64,000 bases of DNA from assembly GCA_940671915.1 (NCBI GenBank), contig CALNVZ010003434.1:28382437-28446436 (forward strand), written 5' to 3'. Origin of the DNA: Paracentrotus lividus. Taxonomy: Eukaryota > Echinodermata > Echinoidea > Camarodonta > Echinidae. The notes under the pieces are model-generated. The model was given only the letters and a program-made list of their open reading frames with translations, was not told where the DNA came from and made no database searches. The position numbers and the translations under genes are program-made. Positions 11,693 to 23,100 of the stretch are shown in pieces (position 1 is the first letter of the stretch; every line of letters begins with the position of its first letter).

Positions 11693-12290
11693 TAGAGTTT
11701 ATGTGGAGAGATGCACAATATAATTTTGTTATACAAGGAAGGACATGTTTGTAATTACTATAAGATGCAAACTTTCCATTAATATTTTTCATAAATATTT
11801 TTAGGGGACTGTACATGTATACTATAAATTTGTTATTTTTGCCTAATTACAGACAAATTCATCATCCATTTTTTTTATAATGAAAATAGATAATTGATAA
11901 AGGGCCCCTGGGAGTTTCTAAGTACATACAGTGTAGGCCAGTTGTGTCTTCAAATCTAAGCAGAATGACAATTGTTTGATTTGTACAACACAATTAAAGA
12001 ACAAATAAAACGTTTCCCCAATTTCCTGGAAAGATAACAACTTGCCAAGAATTGTGGGATTCCCGCTTCTTGATGTGAAACAAAGTTTTAAAAACTTGAT
12101 TCTGATGTTTGCCCAAGTGTATATCTTTTATGTCCATTGTAAATTTTATGATGCTTTTATTCTCTTTACCTTGGCTGCCGACACTCAAGTGTCCTCATAT
12201 AAAGACTGTTTACATGTACAATCAAAACACTTGATGGGTATTGATTTAGGGTGTTGATTAGATTATCATTATTACTGACAGGCCTTATGA
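11693..12290 (+). repeat. Direct duplication, copy 1
   Basis: It shares long blocks in the same order with 14160-14760: TTATGTGGAGAGATGCACAA, then GGGCCCCTGGGAGTTTC, then AATCTAAGCAGAATGACAA, then TTGTACAACACAATTAAAGA. The copies are diverged, by eye around 80 percent identical, with indels. The function is unknown and no open frame is shared. Confidence 0.75.
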
Positions 12291-12480
12291 TTGATATTCA
12301 CAATCTTCAATTTGTGGAAATGTCAAAGAATAAAAATTTATTTATACCATAAGTATTTTATAGGGCCTACACATGTACAGTAGCAATAATTATGCCCTAT
12401 AACATACACGTAGGCATCTTTGCACTCGCCAAGGAAATTCCAGTAATTCAGACTGGGGAGATTTTACTTTTTAAACTAAT

Positions 12481-13186
12481 GGGCAATTCCATAATTACAG
12501 ACATACATGTACATTTCAGACACTTTAAAATGCTCTCCCAGTCAGAGTTCAGTTCCTTCATGAGGTTTAATATATTTAATTACTAACATCCATCAAGGGT
12601 AAAGAAATCACAAAATTATGTTTAATATGATTAATATTTTGACCTTGAAATGATAAGAAAAACAGTGCCATTACGGACGTACTCAGAAAAATGGGATTTC
12701 TGACATCTAAATTTAAATTGAAAAACTCTGTGAATTATGGGCTAATTTCCAGTAAGTTTATTCCTTATCACTGTAATTAGATGTCACACACGTGACCCGA
12801 CATCACGATATAAAATAATAGATAAAAAAAGAAATTTCAGAGATGACCCCTATCCAGTGGTATTTTTTGGTTAACAGATCCGTAATGCATATCTCACAGC
12901 AATACGAACATTATCATTTTAAAACTCACAGGAATTTCAAAATGAAATTGAACTTTCAAAATCATGCAGTTTTGTGAAGTCACACACGTGACCCACTTCT
13001 TTTGACCTCTGACCTTGAACATGCATATTGTAAACATCAAAAAATATTTCCAAATGATAGCCAACAAAATATGTTAGCATAATGTAAACATTATAAATCA
13101 GTATATATTTAAAACTGTTATAGTTATAGCCAATTAAAGTCAAGATTTTGCATAATTTCGGTCACACACGTGACCAAGAATGGTCC
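12481..13186. mobile_element. Probable element with iterated GTCACACACGTGACC
   Basis: The left end GGGCAATTCCA (12481-12491) is identical to the TIR of the 2670-4784 element. The palindromic motif GTCACACACGTGACC is present three times (12783, 12979, 13161). A second motif, ATTACRGACRTAC, occurs near 12493 and 12671. The right terminus is poorly conserved (GAATGGTCC near 13178-13186), so the end is a guess. Confidence 0.4.
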
Positions 13187-13209
13187 AGATTCAGATTCAG
13201 GGGGGTGTT

Positions 13210-13345
13210 TCATCAAAATTTAAAATCGATTTTAAACCGGTTTTAAGGCCTTAAAATTAATTTTTAATCGATTTTAAGTTTCAGAAATGATTTCAACCCG
13301 TTGGGCACTGAGCCCGAATATATTCGGGCTGAGGTCTATGGGAAA
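13210..13345. repeat. TTTTAAA-rich and GCCCGAATATATTCGGGC palindromes
   Basis: Near-palindromic AATCGATTTTAAACCGG-type segments are followed by a perfect palindrome around GCCCGAATATATTCGGGC near 13312-13329. It may be a foldback remnant. No transcript signal is seen. Confidence 0.4.
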
Positions 13346-13476
13346 TGTGTGTTATAGCCAAATCAGCTCATCTCCAACAGGTTAAATATTGATGAGCTTC
13401 TTGATGATCATGCCTTTCCTATCATCAACTTCCCTGCGGGATAAAACACCTATTGGTCCACTAGCCACATACATGT

Positions 13477-13858
13477 ACATGCCAAGTCTCACGCATCTTG
13501 CGTGAGAATCACGCATTTCGGGTCCGTCTCACGATCTCACGCAGAACACCCCATTTCTCACGCAAAATGAGAAAAAGTAGCATTATTATAGATTTTTTTT
13601 ACCCTTTTGGAGCCTCAAAACCTTAAATATCGGTAGTTTTGTCGCGTATCAATTGCAAGTGCGATGTTTTCAAGCAGGCAATCGTTATATGCGAGATAGC
13701 TTGCTACGTGAAACGTGTGTAGCGTGCGCGCGCACCTCTTTTGTGTACAAATTACTACTGCGCACGCGCGCTCATGTGGTAACGCGCGCCGCGTGCGCAC
13801 CGCTTTCAAACACAATTTGAATGATCTCACGCAAATTTTTTTTTTGGACTTGGCATGT
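13477..13858. mobile_element. 382-bp MITE with iterated TCTCACGCA
   Basis: The perfect ends are ACATGCCAAGTC (13477-13488) and GACTTGGCATGT (13847-13858). TCTCACGCA or close variants occur about seven times in both orientations, six of them within the first 90 bp. The interior has a GC-rich section of alternating GCGC/TGCG. It lies inside the 31-bp minisatellite, since GGTCCACTA units flank both sides. Confidence 0.65.
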
Positions 13859-13887
13859 CTGTAGCCAAGACGTCTACCTCCATTCAG

Positions 13888-14153
13888 TCTAAACCCTAAT
13901 CGTCCACTAACCATTGGTCTACATCCAATTGGTCCACTAACCATTTGGTCTCCAATTGGTCCACTAACCATTTGGTCTACATCCAATTGGTCCACTAACC
14001 ATTTGGTCTATATCCAATTGGTCCACCAACCATTTAGTCTACATCCAATTGGTCCACTTACCATTTGGTCTAAATTGAATTGGTCCACTAACCATTTGGT
14101 CTACATCCAATTGGTCCACTTACCATTTGGTCTACATCCAATTGGTCCACTAA
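13888..14153 (+). repeat. 31-bp minisatellite CCAATTGGTCCACTAACCAT
   Basis: Around nine units read CATCCAATTGGTCCACTAAC then CATTTGGTCTA, with a few shorter and variant units. The repeats are contiguous, with no unique spacers. A diverged unit at 13452-13462 lies left of the inserted MITE. Confidence 0.85.
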
Positions 14154-14159
14154 ATCATT

Positions 14160-14760
14160 TGAAAGTTTATGTGGAGAGATGCACAATCTAAATATTGATA
14201 CACATAAAAGTACATGCATGTAATATAGATGCAAACTTCCCATTGATATTTTTCATAAATATTTTATATTATGTTCAACAAATAGGTTATTTAGGCATAC
14301 ATGTACATGTGTAAATACAGACAAAATCATCATCCATTTTTATTTTTTTATGAAAATAGATTTGATAAGGGGCCCCTGGGAGTTTCCAAGTACATATGGT
14401 TTATAAGTCAGTTGTGTCTCTAAATCTAAGCAGAATGACAAATGTTTGATTTGTACAACACAATTAAAGAACAAATAAAGGGTAACGGTACCCCAATTTA
14501 CTGGAAAGATAAAAACTTGAAAAAAATTGTGAGTATAACATTAAGTTATTAAAACTTGTTTGCCCAAGTGCCGTAAACACATACCTTTTATGCCCATTGT
14601 AAATTTTATGATGATTTTTATTTTCTTTGCCTTGGCTGTCCACACAGAAGCTTTAATCTGTTTGAAATCAAAACATGTGATGTCTATTAAATGAGTATTT
14701 ATTAAATTATCCTTTATAACTGACTTGTAAATCAAATACCATGAATTTATTTGTTTAAAT
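14160..14760 (+). repeat. Direct duplication, copy 2
   Basis: This is the second copy of 11693-12290, in the same orientation about 2.5 kb downstream. The intervening DNA holds two motif-iterated elements and the 31-bp minisatellite. Confidence 0.75.
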
Positions 14761-14926
14761 TTTTAAATGTGGGTCCTCTAAAAAACATACAATTTTACGT
14801 CTGCTTTCACAGGGCTAATTCATACAAAACGTATTAGCATTTTCTGTATCAATGTGCATACAGTACTTTCATCTCTCTTGTTTGCTACATGTACATGTAC
14901 ACTGTCTTCAAGGAAATATAGAAGTG

Positions 14927-15077
14927 CAGGAATGGATCCAGGCGGGATGCAGGGTATGCCCCCATCCCCCATAATTTGAAAATAACTCATTGACTGTACC
15001 TGTTGCGTACATGTATGAATCAGAAAATTTCAGGCCTGTCACTCCCTTCCTACTTTTAAATCCTGGATCTGCCACTG
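14927..15077. mobile_element. MITE with CAGTGGCGGATCCAGG-type ends, copy 1
   Basis: The ends are CAGGAATGGATCCAGG and TCCTGGATCTGCCACTG. It is the same family as 18720-18867, which has better-preserved ends. Both share an internal ACTCATTGACTGTA. The length is about 150 bp, with no coding capacity. Confidence 0.7.
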
Positions 15078-15795
15078 AAGTACTTTCAGGGAAGTGACTT
15101 TAAATCTATCAAGTGGAAGTGAAAGTTGAAGGGTATCCCATTTGTCAAACCCTGGTATCACTCTGATCACCTTACAAACATGCAATTCACTTTTGTTTGA
15201 AAGGACTACCGCTATTAACACAGAGTCACCCACTCCAGGATGTGAGATTGAATTTTTTTTTTCATTCTGAATCCAAACAAAACAATGATTCAATGAATCT
15301 AGTGATTTACCAAAACATTTTGCACCTTGTCAGACCATTTATGGAAGGGAAATTGATCAATATAGAAACTAAAGTGTATGGCTTGACCCTGCATGCCATA
15401 TTATGTACAGTAATGATTTTATTTCATCTTTTAGATTCTAAATGATAAAGACCAGAGTGACATGAATACTGGAAACTGCTCCACATATAAAGCAAAATTA
15501 TTGTTTAAATTCAAAGCTTACATGTTGTACCTCTGCAGCACCAGTATAAAAGAGAAACCAAATTATCATTATAGAGTTAATTCATATATGAGACAACATT
15601 GTGTATGTGGGAGGCAAATTGTTAACTTTTGGTGTATGACATTTTTTGGAGGGCTATAAGTCAAGTTTGCAACAACATAATCTCAATGGAACAGACCAGA
15701 TAATAACAAAAAGAAATTAAGATATTCTTTCAAAGGTAAATTATTCTATGATGATAAACATACAATGTATGTTGTCAACTTAAAAAAAAATAGAG

Positions 15796-15840
<45 letters not shown>

Positions 15841-16200
15841 ACACAATTTTGTTAAATCTGTTTGACCACAGTCCAAACAAATTTGTCAACAAGTTTCACA
15901 AATATATCTGATGTTTTCTAGTATCCCTCACCACTCTTCCCAAATATCATTTCCAAATTGTTTTGTGCCATGTAACTAAAATGATTGAGCAATTTGACAG
16001 AAGTTTAGTATTTTAGTCAAATTGCTATTAATTCATGAAGATGTTCATTTATAAAGTGTCATAATTTGAGACCAGTACAATATCATTCTAATTACTCTAT
16101 TGAAAATATGTAAAACTAATATTATACATTTGTAATTTCCTCAGCAGCATCCTGAATTTTGTTTTCCTTTTTGTTTGTCGATCAGGTGCAGTGTAGGCCT
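15078..16200. other. AT-rich non-coding stretch with long poly-A
   Basis: A nearly pure A run lies at 15787-15839. A minus-strand frame at 15039-15293 is not convincing as a gene. I see nothing else here. Confidence 0.5.
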
Positions 16201-16201
16201 A

Positions 16202-16325
16202 CATGATGTTGCAAGAATCGACCAATCACAAATGGACACTATAGAAAAGGGAGGTTCAAATTCTCTGATGCTGCAGAAATCAGCCAATCACAAATTGATG
16301 TCATGAAAGAGGAGAGATCCATTTG
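16202..16325 (+). promoter_or_regulatory. 60-bp tandem duplication with two CCAAT boxes
   Basis: Two diverged direct copies (about 16204-16262 and 16266-16325) read TGATGTTGCAAGAATCGACC and then AATCACAAATGG, and the second has the matching GCCAATCACAAATTGATG. Each carries ACCAATCACAAA or GCCAATCACAAA, which fits a CCAAT box. They lie about 540-660 bp upstream of the receptor start codon. A promoter role is inference. Confidence 0.35.
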
Positions 16326-16860
16326 AAGGCAGCTTGAATGCAGTGAAAGTATTTCATTTTTAAAGCTCATTTATCATCATCATAAGATTTGTATGGGAAT
16401 AATTGCAAATACTTGGGTTTAGCCAAAAGTCAGTGTGAACCTACAATGTAATGGTCATACATGTAGGTATAATCAGTTTTGAAACGTTGATTTAAAGCCG
16501 ATCCGGAAGTGGAAGGAAGGTTGGATGGTTGTGCTGGCTTACTCAGGATCATGTGCTCTGGTGCAAAGTCTGCGTGGTGTGAGCAAATAAAAGACACCTT
16601 TCTCATGAAGTCAACATTCAATCATCTACATTTGTAGGCTCTCTAGGAAAGCATCAACATCGCAAAGTAAACTCCACCCTCTCCTAAACTGTAAATAAAG
16701 GACAACCCATCCCCAAGTTAACTCTTGACAAAATATTTTTCAAATGAAGGACCCTCACACCCAGGAGTACTCTTAGCGACTGGAAGATAACAAGGTTAGA
16801 ATCATCGCCAGGAAGCATTTACACCACATAGGCAAGGTTTTCAAATACAATAAAAACAAA

Positions 16861-17191
16861 ATGGCATCACCCACTCTTGATTTACTTTGTTGCTCCTTCT
16901 TTGGCCTTGTCAATGAAACAAACTCATCAGAAAGTGTCTACGGAAATATGAGCGTCTTGGTGCCGGCCGATGACAGCAAATACCTTCATCGAGTGAAAAA
17001 ATATTTCTACCTGTACAATTCCACAGTCATCACGGTGTCCATCTTCAGTGTTCTTGGCGCCCTGTATATGCTGTTCCCAAGGAGGGTGGATACAACTAAC
17101 CTTGACAGTGTCATCAGACCAGGGTTGCTGGAGATCAGGCAGAAATGGATTCTATTCTGGTTATCCTTTGCAGATATCATGGCCTGTTTAG
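16861..17191 (+). CDS. GPR143-like: GPR143-like coding exon 1
   Basis: It encodes residues 1-110: an extracellular N-terminus with potential N-glycosylation sites (NETNSS, YGNMS), TM1 (STVITVSIFSVLGALYMLF) and most of TM2 (WILFWLSFADIMACLG). The donor gtaatt follows directly, in phase 1. Confidence 0.9.
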
Positions 17192-20100
17192 GTAATTATT
17201 GCTCTCCCATTTGCTGTGTACCATAAATTCAGTAACTTTATCTTTTTTAAGGGTTCTTTGATTAATAATAATAATAATAATAATAATGTATTTATATAGC
17301 GCATTTCCATTATAATGTTCAAATGCGCTGTGTACATAATTTAATTTAAAAGCTACTTTACACTTAATTACAATTACAATTAATAATACTTAACATTAAA
17401 ATAATACATAACACAAATAAGAGGGTACATCATACATAATACTTATCATTAATATGATACATGATACTTATGACAATTCAATTAAATTTATTTACTTAAG
17501 TTACGGAGAGAAAAGGAATGATTTGAGTTCTTGCTTAAAGATGCTAAAGGATCGCTGGTTACGTAGTGATGTGGGTAGCTGGTTCCAGCAAGTGTAGGGC
17601 TGCACTTGAAAAAGCTCTATTGCCAAGGGTGGGGAGCATCTTAGGAGAAGGGTGTTTAAGCAGGATGCCATTAGAAGACCGGAGGGAGTAGCGGGATTGG
17701 TCATTGATGGTTACGAGTTCGGAAAGGTAAGGAGGACCTACACGGTGGATACTTTTGAAGGTGAGTATGAGTACTTTGAACTTGATCCTAGACCTAATGG
17801 GCAGCCAGTGCAGTTCGCGAAGGACAGGTGTCATGTGGCAGAATTTAGGGATCAGTGGCAAGTCTGGCGGCTGCGTTCTGGATCCTTTGCAATTTCTCGA
17901 TATTGTTTGAAGTGACACCGTACAATATACTATTGCAGTAATCAAGAGCGGTTGGTGATGAAAGCATGAATAATGGTGAGTAGAGATTCAGCGTCAAGAT
18001 AGTTTCGGATTTGGCGGATATTGTGGAGATGAAAGAAAGCTGACTTGCATACCATCGAGATGTGTCGATCCATAGTCATGTTAGTGTCAAACAGGCAACC
18101 CAAATTCCTGGCTTCAGTGGCAGGAGGGATATCAGTGTTGCCGATCTTGATGTTAGAGATGTTGATCTTTGCAAGTTGTTGTCTTTGTACCAATGACAAG
18201 GAATTTCTGAATAAGGAGCATAGATTTATTTCATAGAGGCGTGTCTTGGAATTGATGTATGCACAGGTGAAATTTTTCTGTAAGAAATGTTGTTAGTTGT
18301 GATGATGGACTAATGTAGATTTACTTATTTTGTATAACATACATGTATGCTATCTCAAGTTTGTATTTCCTGTTATTTCATTCATTCATTTCATTTATTT
18401 CTTGGAATGCCACATTTGTCTTTATAAATTCATTCATTCATTTATTTCTTGTAATGCCACCTTTTTTTATGTGACAGGTCTAATAGTGTTATCCAGTGAA
18501 TCCATACACATCTTGGTTGTATCTGGGAACAGTTTTCAAAACAAACTCACCAGTAAGAGATGGGAGTGGATGTGTATCCTAGCAACGGTAAGCACACATT
18601 ACTATTAATATCTTCATTATAAAAATACCTAGTAGCTCGGGATGATTTTCCAGAAAATTTTCTAAAGGGCACTGAAAAATAACAGACCGAGTTGCTTATG
18701 TACATGAATGTTCATCAATCAGTGGCGGATCCAGGTGCGGGCGTAGGGAAAATTTGAAAACCACTCATTGACTGTATTTTTGTATGTTAAAATTTGAAAA
18801 TTTCGGCAGCTCACCCCCTTATTGGGCCTGGCACCCCCTTTATTTTCAAATCCTGGATCCGCCACTGTCAAGAATTATGTCAAATACTTAAAAATATATT
18901 GAAACACAAGTTTGGATGATACATGTAGGGGAGACTGGGGTAATTATGGACCCCTTTTTCACATTTCCTATTACTACCATTAAATGAAAAGTCCAATGAT
19001 ATTCTAATTATGTAAAAATACAGTCAATCTATGTACCTATAATATACAAAAGAAAGTATAAACCTGCTACTTCTCATTTGCATATTAATTACCATTATGT
19101 TAACAACTTTGGGGGGCCATAATTACCCCACGGGTTGGGGTAATTATGGCCCCTATTGTAATGACTGTATGAATTCAAAGATATTATGCTAATTAATGAT
19201 GGTAATGTATAATAAATGTTGTTGGGTATTCCTAATACACTTATCAACCACCAACAATGATAGTCAATAATTGGTTCAGCCAAAATGTTGAAATTTTGCA
19301 ATCAAAGCAATACATATATTTATGTACAAAATCGTACAAGGTAATGTCCCCATCTACGCTTATCTGCGCTTATACACTGTTTATGCTTTGGGGGCCATAA
19401 TTACCCCAAATGACTTTTTCAATTTGATCCCCCTTTACAGCTCTACTATTGAAGATATTCAGGTGGAAGTTTTTCTGTTGTGTTTTTTACTTCCTATTTT
19501 TTCAGTTTCAATCAAAATTTCATCTTAAATGATTTTAATTAATGATATCACACCCCACATAAAAAAGCAGACTTGCACTTTCCAACGAACAGAATTGTAA
19601 TTGCCGTACATTTTAGGCTCCCCTAAGCACAAAATTTCATATAAATGGCTTATATTTCTTATATGATAGAAGGAAGAGTTTAGCTAGGCATGTGTAAAAA
19701 TTAAATTATCCTTGTGTAATGCAGCAAAGAATTATTAGCTCTCAAAGACAAAGGGGCCATAATTACCCCAGGGCCATAATTACCCCAGTCTCCCCTACAT
19801 GTATGTGTACTTGTACACATTGTATGTTTAAAACAAAAATCACATTTATTTCAAATTTTCATACTGTTTACTGTACATAGCAGGGACCGTGTTGAAACAT
19901 ACAGAAACGTGAACTCTTGATACACTGATTTTAAGCCTCTTCAGCCCCCACTTTTAAAAATGCTTCATGGCTCCTGCATAAATATAGTCTTTGAGACAAC
20001 ATGTACCCACGCCTAGAGTCATATTCTCACCAATAATGCTGCATAGATTTGATAGTCTTTTCTTTGTGATTATGCATGATACAGGCTTGGATTCATTTTT

Positions 20101-23100
20101 TCTTCTTTGCAACGTACGTCTGGATAACATGTTATACAGTGGATGTTTACCTCTTTCTACAGAAAGTCACAGTGTAAGTGTTTTCAAATTTTCTATCCCA
20201 TTCTATTAAATCAGGACGGTCTATTCTCTATTTTTTGAATTGTTCTATCTCATAACAAATATATTATCTATATCAGAGTTTGAATATATTTCATTTGCCT
20301 TGTGCGATAGATTCTTGCCCAGATATTTATAAAGTTGTCAACCCTCATGCAAACTTGTCTAATATATATTTTGTTAACTCCAGCTTCTTATGTTTTTAAA
20401 CAAATCTTTGCAGTAAACAATATTCCCATGTATGAGGAAAGATTAATTTTTGTCATTGTTTGTCAAAAATGAAGGTGTATATATTTTGGTTATTCCAGTC
20501 TAGGGGCTGAAGTGATATTATGTTGCTATTGCTATGTGCAACTTACATTACGTTCAACAAGAGGGGGATAGAGCAACGTCCTTCTGGCGCTGCTCAGCGG
20601 CTGCCAGGCCCATGAGAAAACGGGCAAAACAAATATCCGGTCATCTTTGTTTCGGACAATAAAATTTGGAGCATTGGAGCATCTCTTATACCATTATAGT
20701 ATGTTTCCTAAATAATCAAGAAAAACACTCTGAATTGTTTAATTTGTGCTTCATGTCTTTGTAATGTGTTGTTGTCTTGCAGTAGAAACATCTTACGAGT
20801 CTACCTTATCATCAGTTGGTTCCTTCCTATTGCTTTCATAGCCTTTGGTTTATGGGCACTCTACAGAACAACAGAACCAGAGTAAGTCAGTAAGTAAGAG
20901 TAAGTAAGGAATCCTTTTAATAAAGTGTAATAAAGCCTGTACCCTATCCTATCGCTTAGTTCCATCTATAGTCTTTTAGTTACTTTTGTTACAAAAGAGC
21001 AGAAGCAGAGTAAGGCGACTTCCCAAAATAAAAAGGTCGAGGCACCTGCGTGAATACCGCACAGTGAGGTTATATACCGGATATCGGTCCCCTATTATTC
21101 TTGTATAAACATCAATAGGATTGGATTAGTACATGTATATCTGGTGGCTGTGTGGCGTTCACGCAGCAGGCCGCTGCTTTATTTTGTGGCAAGTCACCTT
21201 AAAGTCATACTTACAATGTAGTCTACCTACTCTTTCTTGAATCCCGTGAATAAAGTAAATCTTTATCCTATCCTATCAGTTAGTTCCTTCCTATTGTATT
21301 CATAGCCTTTGGTTTATTGGCACTCTACAGAACAACAGAACCCGAGTAAGTCATAACAAATCTTATTTTGAATAAAGTTTGATAAAGCCTTGGCCCAAGC
21401 CTATCTTTGGTTGTGTCTGTCTGGAGCAGCTTATTCTGTAAAAGACTCTTTCTTGACATTTTTACAACATAAACATGTATATCGTATCTTGAGTCTTGAG
21501 CTAGTTCCCCACTGTGTTTGTACTAGAGAAGCTACAGTAGGAATAAAGAGCCTATGGAATGCAGCTTCCAGTGTTCTCATTTAAAGAATTTACCAATATA
21601 TTTGTTTATGTCTATTAAATTTGTATAGTTTAGTCTAGTTTAGTTTATTTTTTTTTTACAAACTAAATGAAGAAACTTGACAGATGATGTTTAAAGACTA
21701 TTTTGCATTTTTTGGGGAAGGGATAATTTGTTTTGCATGAAAAAAAAATATGTGAAGGAAAAATCTCTCCAAGGTGCGTTTTATTATTATTTTTTTTTTT
21801 AAAAGAGATCATATGAATTTGAATTTATTGAACCGTCACAAACATTATAGTAATGTTTTGGCTCAGTGTATAGAGTGCCCGTCTCATAATTGGGTGGTAG
21901 TGGGTCTGAATCCCAGCCCACTCGTACTAAAAGACACTAAAAGATGGGAGTTGCTGGTATCTTGTTCTGCGTTTATGAAGAAAGGGATAGAGCAACGTTG
22001 ATCTGGAACTGCTCAGTGGCTACCTTGCCCTTGATCAATTAGGCATAAAGAATTTCAATTTCGGACAATAGAATTTGTAGCTTTTGGAGGTTTTTTTTAT
22101 TTTTTTATTAAACTCTTTACCTCTTCTTTTTTCCACCCCTCTGTTTCTTTCTCTATCTCTCCGTTCCTTTTTCTGTCTTTCTCTCTCTTTCTCTCTCTTT
22201 CCTGTCTTCACCTCCAACTCTTTCTCCCCTACCCTCTCTCTCTCTCTCTCTCACCCCTACCTCCTCTCTCTGTCCCCTATCCCTCTCTTTCTCCTCTCTC
22301 TCTCTCTCTCTTTCTTTCTCTCTCTCTCTCTCTCCAATACCAGGATGGCATGTTCAGCAAAAGATGGTGATAAACGTCTGTTATCAGTTTACTACCTGTG
22401 CTTGTTCGGACCAATGGTCTTTGTGCTGATCCTCAACCCTATTCTCTACTTCCTTGCAGTAAAAAAAGGTACAATAGTATAACTTCAGTTTCGTTTGAAT
22501 ATCAATCACGAAAGAAACTTTCTTGTTTTAGTATCACATTTATTTGCAATTTCCTACTTGTTTGAGAACAGTTGTGGTTTAATTGATTGTATGTTGTGTT
22601 AACAGTTTGAAATTCACCAAGTGACTAGTGGCTATGATCAAACGACAATATTTCTAAAAAATATATGGGAAATACAACAAAATTGAAATGTAGTATTTTT
22701 ACAATTTTCGAGGGAACAGGGTTTCACAATCTATAAAAATGCCTATAAAATAGAAATGGTATAAGAATTAAAAGGGCAGAAAATTCCATATGAAGGCTGC
22801 AGATTGGGTTTGAACTAAAAATATTGTTGCTCCCCCTCTTTTTTTTTTCCAGAGAGTTCTGCATCGTTTTACTCTAATCACCTAACAGGTGATATTTTGT
22901 GTAGACCCCTTGCAGAATACTCAAATAGAACAAATCATTAATAAATTACAATCTATCTGGATATTACTGGAAAATAAAATTTCTATTATTCCATCAACTA
23001 TATTCTTGTTTTGTTTTGTTTTTTATTCCAATCAATTTAGTTTCTCCCCTTATGAGAGGCACGGGGATGTATACGGACAGGGAGAGAGAGATAGAGAAAC

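Noticed and set aside
13888..14153. Regular 31-bp repeats that could suggest a CRISPR array
   Set aside because: The units are contiguous without unique spacers and the context is eukaryotic.
15039..15293. Minus-strand frame with a faint resemblance to a retrotransposon integrase C-terminal segment (GDSVLI...KVIRVIPG)
   Set aside because: The match is too short and weak. There are no flanking LTR or pol sequences, and the end of the frame overlaps a MITE.
17501..18199. Minus-strand frames as a host gene
   Set aside because: They are the C-terminal part of a frameshifted L2-like reverse transcriptase.
21857..21920. Possible tRNA gene
   Set aside because: Box B is diverged and the body is shared with a headless SINE copy at 20561-20680.
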